From the NCBI GenBank assembly GCA_937926265.1, contig CALAZS010000257.1, positions 1-5,287 on the forward strand: 5,287 nt of DNA, given 5' to 3'. Positions 1 to 4,077 of this stretch are shown piece by piece (the stretch's first letter is position 1; each line of letters opens with the position of its first letter). The notes beneath the pieces were generated by a model, which did not search any database, had not been told where the DNA came from, and saw only the letters and a program-made list of their open reading frames with translations. The DNA is from an uncultured Gammaproteobacteria bacterium (GTDB taxonomy: Bacteria > Pseudomonadota > Gammaproteobacteria > Chromatiales > Chromatiaceae). Both the position numbers and the translations under genes were made by a program.

Positions 1-117
1 ACCAAGCTCACAAATGAAAAAGCTCTGGTTAGTCGAAATTTCTTTTTAGGGGGGGGTGGCATTATTTATTCAATATTTATTGGGTTTTTTTTCGAAAACT
101 TAATTTATTGTAGATAA
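1..117 (+). CDS. Possible 3' end of an unidentified plus-strand gene (weak)
   Basis: Reading frame 1 is open from the window edge to a TAA at 115-117, giving about 38 residues. It contains a glycine run (from the G8 tract) followed by a hydrophobic, aromatic-rich stretch (IIYSIFIGFFF) that could be a membrane segment. If real, it is the C-terminus of a gene converging on the 122-505 gene, with only 4 bases between the two stops. I do not recognise the protein. An open frame of this length in AT-rich DNA can arise by chance, so this is a tentative call. The other plus frames close at bases 48 and 17. Confidence 0.2.
   Translation, partial: TKLTNEKALVSRNFFLGGGGIIYSIFIGFFFENLIYCR
49..56. repeat. 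Homopolymer G8 tract
   Basis: Eight consecutive G lie in otherwise AT-rich DNA, followed by TGGC. Tracts of this kind are prone to slippage, and also to sequencing or assembly error. It would code GGGG in the possible plus-strand tail (1-117) and PPP in a short minus-strand frame that starts with ATG at 62 and is open to the window edge. Confidence 0.6.
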
Positions 118-121
118 ACCC

Positions 122-505
122 TCAAGTTACCTGGTTGGAAAACCAGATTGAAGCATCATGAACATTATCTATTTCTATAAACGATGTGAATCCTGAGGAA
201 TAAGCGTCTGATAAGAAAGAAATAGATTGATCGGGATTGGCAAAAAACGCAATTTTGCTCTTATTTAAATCTGCTGATCTATGAGAAAGTAATTGACTAC
301 AAATAAGATGATCTTTATCCGACATTCCTGATAGTGGTTCACGAATATCAAATAAGAATTTATCTTTTTCTCCTTCACGAATTAACTCGACAATTTTATC
401 AAGTAATTCTGTTTTGCTATCTATTGATGAATTTTTATGACACTTAATGTAAAGAAAATCATCATTTTCTATAAATTCAGTATGTTTGAGTTTTATCGTT
501 CTCAT
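122..505 (-). CDS. Small protein with a possible STAS/SpoIIAA-like fold
   Basis: This is a 127-residue soluble protein with no signal peptide or membrane segment. The residue pattern alternates strands and helices: an N-terminal strand with FLYIKC, a helix at about 30-45, a strand KFLFDIRE (49-56), a helix, a strand KIAFFA (84-89), an SDAYSSGF helix end and a final helix with DASIWF (117-122). This order resembles the SpoIIAA-like/SEC14 STAS proteins, in which a D-x-R strand is followed by an A-x-W-[FL] C-terminus. The match is by pattern only. Aligned without gaps to the STAS antagonist core, Ser62 falls near the usual phosphoserine position, which would suit a partner of the HATPase at 3452-3895; that is inference. 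No Shine-Dalgarno sequence is visible before the ATG. The gene is more AT-rich than the cyclase and luxO genes and is separated from the cyclase by 184 bases holding two hairpins, so it is probably transcribed separately. Confidence 0.75.
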   Translation of the reverse strand: MRTIKLKHTEFIENDDFLYIKCHKNSSIDSKTELLDKIVELIREGEKDKFLFDIREPLSGMSDKDHLICSQLLSHRSADLNKSKIAFFANPDQSISFLSDAYSSGFTSFIEIDNVHDASIWFSNQVT

Positions 506-562
506 TTATTGAATAAAGAGGAATAAAATAAATAGCAATTAAATAAAAATCAGGTTTTTTTT

Positions 563-586
563 AATAACTACCCGACGGCAGTCATT
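563..586 (-). ncRNA. Hairpin in the leader of the 122-505 gene, candidate cis-regulatory RNA element
   Basis: On the minus strand, arms AATGACTGCC and GGTAGTTATT form a 10-pair stem around a GTCG loop. Two of the pairs are G-U, so the full stem exists only in minus-strand RNA. It is followed by eight A, not U, so it is not an intrinsic terminator in that direction. It sits just downstream of a TATAAA box (596-601) and about 60 bases before the ATG at 505, as expected for a 5' leader structure. I cannot assign it to a known RNA family; the conserved parts of a c-di-GMP-I riboswitch (GGCAAACC, GGGACGCAAAGC) are absent. Confidence 0.35.
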
Positions 587-595
587 TGCATACCC

Positions 596-601
596 TTTAT
601 A
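596..601 (-). promoter_or_regulatory. Possible -10 box for the 122-505 gene
   Basis: TATAAA on the minus strand is a good -10 hexamer and would start RNA near base 589, just ahead of the leader hairpin. No acceptable -35 hexamer is found 15-18 bases upstream, so an activator would be needed if this is a promoter. Confidence 0.3.
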
Positions 602-612
602 AACATATTTAG

Positions 613-651
613 ATAAAACTAGGCCAATTATTCTGAATTTTCCAGTTTTAT
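613..651 (-). terminator. AT-rich imperfect hairpin after the diguanylate cyclase
   Basis: ATAAAACT (613-620) is complementary to AGTTTTAT (644-651). Inside it GG (622-623) pairs with CC (642-643), leaving a one-base bulge. It lies about 40 bases past the stop of the cyclase gene. On the minus strand the stem is followed by CTAAATATGTTT, which is U-rich but has no clean U tract. It could be a weak terminator separating the cyclase from the 122-505 gene, or only a fold of AT-rich DNA. Confidence 0.3.
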
Positions 652-689
652 TTCTTTTATTTACATCTCAAGTTATTTAAAGACGATAT

Positions 690-1670
690 TCAGGTAACTT
701 CAATACGGTTCCTGCCATTGTTTTTAGCCTGGTAAAGTAACTGGTCAGCTTTTTCCAGCAGTGTATTTACTGTGTCCTGTTTTTTCAGTTCTGATAAACC
801 AAAGCTTGCAGTGACGTTAAATTCACCCTGATCAGAGTTATGGGTTATCGCTTCGATAGCCAGGCGATATCTTTCTATAATGACCCAGGCCTGTTCTATA
901 GGCTGCCCAGGTAAAAACACACAGAATTCTTCACCGCCTAACCGGCCGAAAAAGTCTTCCTGACGAAGATTGTCGGATACAGCCCTGGCAATGCTTTTTA
1001 ACACATCATCACCAACTTTATGACCATAGGTATCATTTACCGATTTGAATTTATCAACGTCAAAGAAGGTAAGCGATAGAGGTAAGTTATGACGGTGACT
1101 CCTGGAAATTTCCTTCTCAAGCATTTGAATGAAATGTCGTCGGTTTGCAATGCCAGTGAGCTCGTCAAAATGTGCCTGCTTCTCTAGGCGCTGTTGTACA
1201 TCGATAAGGCGTTTACGCATCTTTGAAATACGAGACATCGCATGAATTTTTGCCTGCAGGGTAATGCTGTTAACCGGTTTTGCAATGAAGTCATCGCCGC
1301 CGGATTCAATACCCATGGCAATATCACTGGGTGTGTTTCTTCCACTTAAGAAAATAATTGGCTGCCAGACAACGCCATGTTTGGCTTCTAGTTCACGTAC
1401 CAGATTGGCTGTTTCGTACCCATCAGGTTTAGGCATGTTGACATCCATCAGGATTAAATCAATGTTGCCCATGTCGTTGTTGAGGAAAGCCAGAGCTTCT
1501 TCACCATTAGCTGCTTCGAGAATTTTATGGCCGAATCGCCCAAGAATAGCCGAAAGTAATCTTCGTTCAGTTGCAGAGTCATCAACAACAAGAATAGATA
1601 AGGGATCAACCTTAATATTGTCTATTGACGAAATCGGGGTGGTTTTGATTGCCGATATGTTATTAGCCAT
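690..1670 (-). CDS. Response regulator diguanylate cyclase (REC-GGDEF)
   Basis: A cytoplasmic enzyme of 326 residues that should make cyclic di-GMP from two GTP when its receiver domain is phosphorylated. REC spans about 24-145 with acidic D30/D31, phosphoacceptor D76, S109 and K131 all present. A linker helix (about 145-168) leads into the GGDEF domain at 168-324, which opens with FDELTGIANRR, has metal-binding D204 (FFDVDKF) and an intact active-site GGEEF (245-249). An I-site RQED (236-239) lies five residues before GGEEF, so product inhibition is expected. The architecture resembles PleD/WspR-type cyclases. I chose the ATG at 1670: it follows GAG by 7 bases, whereas the in-frame TTG at 1682, four codons earlier, has no good ribosome site. 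A canonical sigma-54 promoter (1711-1727) and LuxO-type sites (1803-1847) precede it, so it is probably activated by the neighbouring LuxO-like protein. The cognate histidine kinase is not in the window. Confidence 0.96.
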   Translation of the reverse strand: MANNISAIKTTPISSIDNIKVDPLSILVVDDSATERRLLSAILGRFGHKILEAANGEEALAFLNNDMGNIDLILMDVNMPKPDGYETANLVRELEAKHGVVWQPIIFLSGRNTPSDIAMGIESGGDDFIAKPVNSITLQAKIHAMSRISKMRKRLIDVQQRLEKQAHFDELTGIANRRHFIQMLEKEISRSHRHNLPLSLTFFDVDKFKSVNDTYGHKVGDDVLKSIARAVSDNLRQEDFFGRLGGEEFCVFLPGQPIEQAWVIIERYRLAIEAITHNSDQGEFNVTASFGLSELKKQDTVNTLLEKADQLLYQAKNNGRNRIEVT

Positions 1671-1676
1671 AGTGAT

Positions 1677-1682
1677 TCTCAA
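1677..1682 (-). promoter_or_regulatory. Ribosome binding site that sets the cyclase start
   Basis: TTGAGA on the minus strand places GAG 7 bases before the ATG at 1670. The same bases contain the upstream in-frame TTG (1682-1680), so the Shine-Dalgarno would lie inside the coding sequence if TTG were used. This favours the ATG. Confidence 0.6.
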
Positions 1683-1710
1683 ATGAACTTACGTAAATAT
1701 ATAGCCTTTG

Positions 1711-1727
1711 AGCAAGCGCTATGCCAA
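1711..1727 (-). promoter_or_regulatory. Sigma-54 promoter (-24/-12) for the diguanylate cyclase
   Basis: The minus strand reads TTGGCATAGCGCTTGCT. It has GG and GC separated by exactly 10 bases and matches the consensus TGGCAC-N5-TTGCW at all but one position. Transcription would start near base 1700 and give a leader of about 30 bases with the ribosome site at the expected place. Sigma-54 promoters need an AAA+ activator, and a LuxO-family activator is encoded directly upstream. Confidence 0.85.
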
Positions 1728-1802
1728 CAACTAAAAATTAATTATTTGTTATTTAAAATCAATAGGTTGGGGATTTAAGTAACTTTGCTTCAACCGCTTA
1801 AT

Positions 1803-1815
1803 TTGCAGGCTGCTT
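1803..1815. promoter_or_regulatory. Second, weaker LuxO-type enhancer half-site
   Basis: TTGCAGGCTGCTT keeps the first half TTGCA and TGC of the second half, with two mismatches at the end. Its centre is 32 bases (about three helical turns) from the perfect site at 1835-1847 and about 109 bases upstream of the predicted cyclase start. Same-face tandem sites are usual for activators of this class. The call rests on spacing as much as on sequence. Confidence 0.4.
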
Positions 1816-1830
1816 TTTGTAATAAATCAG

Positions 1831-1852
1831 TTTTTTGCATTTTGCAAAGCAA
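1831..1852. repeat. 22-base inverted repeat, left copy
   Basis: This 22-base segment is the exact reverse complement of 3387-3408. The two copies flank the luxO-like gene about 1.55 kb apart. Each contains a perfect LuxO-type palindrome plus shared flanks (an A/T run on one side, an extra TTGC/GCAA half-site on the other). Identity beyond the palindrome suggests selection on an extended binding site, or duplication of the site. Confidence 0.8.
1835..1847. promoter_or_regulatory. LuxO-type upstream activating sequence for the cyclase
   Basis: TTGCATTTTGCAA is a perfect match to the LuxO enhancer consensus TTGCA-W3-TGCAA known from Vibrio qrr promoters. Its centre is about 140 bases upstream of the predicted sigma-54 start of the cyclase gene, a normal enhancer distance, and it lies in the gap after the luxO stop codon. 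Confidence 0.75.
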
Positions 1853-1877
1853 AGTGAATATCGGAAATAAAATTTGA

Positions 1878-3341
1878 TCAGCTTTCCGGCCAGGCGCTTT
1901 TCTTACGATAAATCGTTGAGGGGCTGACTTCCAGCAATGCGGCTGCCTTGGGAATATTGCCATCGCAAAATGCTATGGCCTGTTCAATGGCTTCACGCTC
2001 TACCAGGGCCAGTGGCTTGATAACTATTTCACCCGAACTTTCTGCAGATGATGTAGCAGCAGATTGTGTCGAGCCAACTGTTTCAGTTGTTTCGGGTGCT
2101 GCCTGAGACATCATTGGCGACAAAATCGGGCTCGTATTTGGGCTCATAGCTGCTTCAGGAATTTCAGTATTGAGCGGGTGGGGTAAGTGTTCCAGCAAAA
2201 CCTGGTCATTATCATGTAAAACAACAATGTTGCGGATTACGTTCTGTAACTGGCGCACATTGCCAGGCCACTCATAGTGACTGAAAACGTGGGCGGCTTC
2301 ATTACTAAAACCGGCAAATTTCTTGTTTTCTTCCTGGGCAAACTTTTCCAGTAAATGTTGGGAAATCTCCAGAATGTCATCACCACGTTCGTTAAGTGGT
2401 GGCAGGTGAATCGGGATTACCTGTAAACGGTAGTAGAGGTCTTCGCGGAAACGGCCTTCGTTGACTTCTTTGAGCGGGTCCTTGTTTGTCGCGCAGATAA
2501 AGCGAATATCAGTCGACTCTTCCTTGGTGGCGCCAACTTTCTGAAAGCGTCCTGTCTGGATAAAACGCAACAGCTTGGTTTGCAGGTCCATATCCATTTC
2601 AGCAACTTCATCGAGGAACAGTGTGCCGCCATTTGCCTGTGAAGCAGCGCCTTTTCTTTCGCTGACAGCACCGGTAAATGCCCCCTTGGTATGACCAAAG
2701 ATTTCACTTTCCATCAGGTCACGGGGAATAGCACCGCAGTTGAGGGCAACGAATGGTTCTTTGGCACGTGTACTTTGTTTGTGAATGGCTTCAGCGCAGA
2801 CTTCTTTACCGGTTCCACTTTCACCCGTAATAAACACTGTTGCCTTGCTCGGTGCAGCTGAATCGATGATTCTGTAAACAGCCTGCATTGGCAGGCTGCT
2901 GCCAATAAAGCCGTGATAATTATGCCGGTCGAAGGTGATTTTCAGGTCTTCAACAAAATCTTCAAGACTGGCCTGCTTTAAGGCATTGTTTACGGTGGTT
3001 GTTAAGCGCTTGGCATCAAAAGGTTTTTCCATGAAATCCAGGGCGCCAAGGCGCATCACTTCAATAACAGTATCAACGGCATTATTTGCAGTGATAACAA
3101 TCACATGGGTTGGAAATGACTCTTCCTGAATCCATTTGAGAATATCCATGCCATTCATGTCCGGCAGGCCCAGATCCAGTAAAACCAGCTCAGGTGGAGC
3201 ATCTGTAATAAACTGCATTGCCTCCGCACCGGTTGTTACGCTGTGCAGGTCAATCGCTTCATTCTTTAAATATTGTTGATACAGGTGAACCAGAGAAGCG
3301 GTATCTTCGATCAGTAATACTCGAGGTAATTTTTTAGGCAT
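1878..3341 (-). CDS. luxO: LuxO-family sigma-54-dependent response regulator
   Basis: A 487-residue NtrC-class activator. REC (about 6-124) has E12/D13, phosphoacceptor D56, T84 and K106. The AAA+ domain (about 144-372) has Walker A GESGTGKE (173-180), the sigma-54 contact loop GAFTGA (220-225), Walker B GGTLFLDE (238-245), GRFREDLYYRL (296-306) and WPGNVRQLQN (358-367). The Fis-type helix-turn-helix ends in SPSTIYRK (473-480). The signature stretches IEDTASLVHLYQQYL, YHGFIGSSLPMQAVYR and the final helix-turn-helix match Vibrio LuxO closely as I remember it, so this is LuxO rather than generic NtrC. It differs in a Ser/Thr/Ala/Pro-rich linker at about 395-437, which seems longer than in Vibrio, and in having no luxU beside it. 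The start fits the usual REC N-terminus, but no Shine-Dalgarno sequence is visible. LuxO-type sites lie both upstream (3392-3404) and downstream (1835-1847), suggesting autorepression and activation of the cyclase gene. Confidence 0.93.
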   Translation of the reverse strand: MPKKLPRVLLIEDTASLVHLYQQYLKNEAIDLHSVTTGAEAMQFITDAPPELVLLDLGLPDMNGMDILKWIQEESFPTHVIVITANNAVDTVIEVMRLGALDFMEKPFDAKRLTTTVNNALKQASLEDFVEDLKITFDRHNYHGFIGSSLPMQAVYRIIDSAAPSKATVFITGESGTGKEVCAEAIHKQSTRAKEPFVALNCGAIPRDLMESEIFGHTKGAFTGAVSERKGAASQANGGTLFLDEVAEMDMDLQTKLLRFIQTGRFQKVGATKEESTDIRFICATNKDPLKEVNEGRFREDLYYRLQVIPIHLPPLNERGDDILEISQHLLEKFAQEENKKFAGFSNEAAHVFSHYEWPGNVRQLQNVIRNIVVLHDNDQVLLEHLPHPLNTEIPEAAMSPNTSPILSPMMSQAAPETTETVGSTQSAATSSAESSGEIVIKPLALVEREAIEQAIAFCDGNIPKAAALLEVSPSTIYRKKSAWPES

Positions 3342-3375
3342 TGGATATTGGTGTAAGAGTTATAAGTTTTCAGGC

Positions 3376-3404
3376 TTTATCTCAAATTGCTTTGCAAAAT
3401 GCAA
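3376..3404 (-). promoter_or_regulatory. Sigma-70-like promoter of luxO overlapped by the LuxO-type site
   Basis: On the minus strand, a weak -35 TTGCAT (3404-3399) is 17 bases from an extended -10 TGA-GATAAA (hexamer 3381-3376). Transcription would start near 3369, about 28 bases before the luxO ATG. The palindrome at 3392-3404 covers the -35 and part of the spacer, a position that favours repression. No GG-N10-GC sigma-54 element exists between the palindrome and the gene. Confidence 0.45.
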
Positions 3405-3408
3405 AAAA
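3387..3408. repeat. 22-base inverted repeat, right copy
   Basis: Exact reverse complement of 1831-1852. The match ends abruptly on both sides: the next base differs at each end. It lies in the 110-base gap between the HATPase stop and the luxO start. Confidence 0.8.
3392..3404. promoter_or_regulatory. LuxO-type binding site in the luxO promoter (probable autoregulation)
   Basis: TTGCAAAATGCAA is a perfect match to TTGCA-W3-TGCAA. It stands alone, with no similar site 32 bases to either side, unlike the paired arrangement before the cyclase. A single site overlapping a promoter fits negative autoregulation, which is known for LuxO in Vibrio. Confidence 0.65.
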
Positions 3409-3451
3409 AACGGGGTTTGGGATTTTTGTTTTGTTTATTATTTAGCGAATG

Positions 3452-3895
3452 CTAGAGGTTTTTGATGAGCTTGAGAATGTTCCAGCCATCTTTGTGTTCC
3501 GAATGAATATCGTCAACCAGAGCCTTAATGATTTTAAGGCCACGTCCACCTTCTGCAAGCAGGGCTATTTGATCTGCCACCTGATCTAATGACTCACTCT
3601 CGGGCTCTTCAAAGTTTTCGTCGATGTTATCAAAGAGGTTTGCCGATATAGGTGACCCCTGATCATAAATGTCTACAACTAACTGATTATTAAGGGTTTC
3701 TATTTTAATCAGGATGTCCTGATCCTCTTGCCACTGGTAACCGTGTTCCATGCTGTTGGTGACAGCTTCAGATACGGCCAGTTCCAGATCCGAAACAGCC
3801 TTGTCGGGCATTCCCGCGTCAATTGCGGCATTACGGGCTTGTGCACAGGCAAGCGCAACGTTTTCCGGTTTACTTTTAATACTCAATTCAATCAT
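3452..3895 (-). CDS. RsbW/SpoIIAB-type HATPase (anti-sigma factor / serine kinase family)
   Basis: A 147-residue cytoplasmic GHKL ATPase made of a single domain, the usual length for stand-alone anti-sigma kinases. The N box has E43, N47 and H51 (SEAVTNSMEHGY), the G1 box is DIYDQG (75-80) and the G2 box is EGGRGLKII (115-123). Between G1 and G2 lies an acidic stretch (88-110, rich in Asp and Glu) that should form the ATP lid. Proteins of this family bind either a sigma factor or a STAS antagonist and phosphorylate the antagonist on serine; a PP2C phosphatase reverses this. Such a phosphatase is encoded divergently at 4065, which supports a partner-switching role. Neither a sigma factor nor a canonical STAS gene is visible; the 122-505 product is a speculative partner. 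An AGGGA ribosome site lies 9 bases before the ATG. A near-consensus sigma-54 site (3973-3988) would drive it, and luxO follows 110 bases downstream, so read-through is possible. Confidence 0.93.
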   Translation of the reverse strand: MIELSIKSKPENVALACAQARNAAIDAGMPDKAVSDLELAVSEAVTNSMEHGYQWQEDQDILIKIETLNNQLVVDIYDQGSPISANLFDNIDENFEEPESESLDQVADQIALLAEGGRGLKIIKALVDDIHSEHKDGWNILKLIKNL

Positions 3896-3904
3896 AAAGT
3901 CTAT

Positions 3905-3909
3905 TCCCT
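3905..3909 (-). promoter_or_regulatory. Ribosome binding site of the HATPase gene
   Basis: AGGGA on the minus strand lies 9 bases before the ATG at 3895, the clearest Shine-Dalgarno in the window. It is only 3 bases from the edge of the inverted repeat 3913-3932, so folding or protein binding there could affect access to it. Confidence 0.6.
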
Positions 3910-3912
3910 GAA

Positions 3913-3932
3913 TTGTGCACTTAACAGCACAA
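3913..3932. promoter_or_regulatory. Palindrome TTGTGC-N8-GCACAA, candidate operator
   Basis: Two perfect 6-base arms with an 8-base spacer. The site is in the leader of the HATPase gene and about 117 bases upstream of the predicted phosphatase start, which is enhancer distance for the sigma-54 promoter at 4013-4028. It does not match the LuxO consensus, so another regulator may bind, or it may be an RNA hairpin close to the ribosome site. Confidence 0.4.
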
Positions 3933-3939
3933 CAGTCAC

Positions 3940-3955
3940 TGCGGTCGATACCGCA
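3940..3955. promoter_or_regulatory. Perfect palindrome TGCGGT-CGAT-ACCGCA
   Basis: Arms of 6 bases around the self-complementary CGAT make the whole 16-base segment palindromic except for its central step. Its centre is 25 bases from that of the palindrome at 3913-3932 and about 91 bases upstream of the predicted phosphatase start. As minus-strand RNA it would form a GC-rich hairpin just after the start of the HATPase leader. Confidence 0.4.
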
Positions 3956-3972
3956 TAAATGATTTCCTTTCT

Positions 3973-3988
3973 AGCAATAAATATGCCC
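3973..3988 (-). promoter_or_regulatory. Probable sigma-54 promoter for the HATPase gene
   Basis: The minus strand reads GGGCATATTTATTGCT, with GG and GC separated by exactly 10 bases. It differs from TGGCAC-N5-TTGCW at the first and sixth positions. Transcription would start near 3962, giving a leader of about 66 bases that contains both palindromes. The LuxO-like site at 4065-4077 is about 109 bases upstream of this start. Confidence 0.6.
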
Positions 3989-4012
3989 TTCCGATACAAG
4001 CGGAAAACAAAG

Positions 4013-4028
4013 TGGCATTGTATTTGCA
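4013..4028 (+). promoter_or_regulatory. Sigma-54 promoter for the REC-PP2C gene
   Basis: TGGCATTGTATTTGCA has GG and GC exactly 10 bases apart and matches TGGCAC-N5-TTGCW at all but one position. The predicted start is near 4039, about 26 bases before the ATG. It is back to back with the minus-strand site at 3973-3988, with 24 bases between them. Confidence 0.82.
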
Positions 4029-4064
4029 GATCATGATTCAAAGCAATTTTACCGGAAATTAAAA

Positions 4065-4077
4065 ATGCAAAATGCAA
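4065..4077. promoter_or_regulatory. LuxO-like site over the REC-PP2C start codon
   Basis: ATGCAAAATGCAA differs from TTGCA-W3-TGCAA only at its first base, which is the A of the start codon. It shares the 12-base core TGCAAAATGCAA with the site at 3392-3404. It lies upstream of the HATPase promoter at a normal enhancer distance but about 30 bases downstream of the phosphatase start, where it could also hinder transcription. Confidence 0.45.

Noticed and set aside
1..29. Terminator hairpin at the left edge (ACCAAGCT with AGCT-C-TGGT)
   Set aside because: The 8-pair stem has a bulge and a 12-base loop, and the nearest T run is more than 10 bases away.
58..74. Plus-strand sigma-54 promoter starting TGGCAT
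   Set aside because: The -12 GC is replaced by TC at the required spacing, and no gene follows on that strand.
506..689. c-di-GMP-I riboswitch before the STAS-like gene
   Set aside because: GGCCTA and GCAAA fragments are present, but they are in the wrong order and lack the conserved GGCAAACC and GGGACGCAAAGC parts.
1264..1686. Plus-strand open frame of 140 codons
   Set aside because: It is antisense to the REC domain of the cyclase, shows no recognisable domain, and its codons follow the constraint of the real gene on the other strand.
1683..1877. Qrr-like small RNA gene next to luxO
   Set aside because: The sigma-54 promoter and LuxO-type sites raised this possibility. However, the predicted transcript starts only 30 bases before the cyclase ATG, no terminator hairpin follows, and I see none of the conserved Qrr core on either strand.
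2417..2905. Two minus-strand open frames of 96 and 63 codons inside luxO
   Set aside because: They are out-of-frame shadows of the conserved AAA+ region and have no family features or ribosome sites.
2935..3129. Plus-strand open frame of 64 codons opposite luxO
   Set aside because: Antisense to the conserved REC domain, with no ribosome site or recognisable motif.
3400..3451. Intrinsic terminator after the HATPase gene
   Set aside because: The minus strand has CCCCG followed by eight T, but no upstream GC-rich complement exists to form a stem.
3728..3958. Plus-strand open frame of 76 codons across the HATPase start
   Set aside because: Antisense to the N box of the HATPase and ends in the intergenic palindromes; no supporting features.
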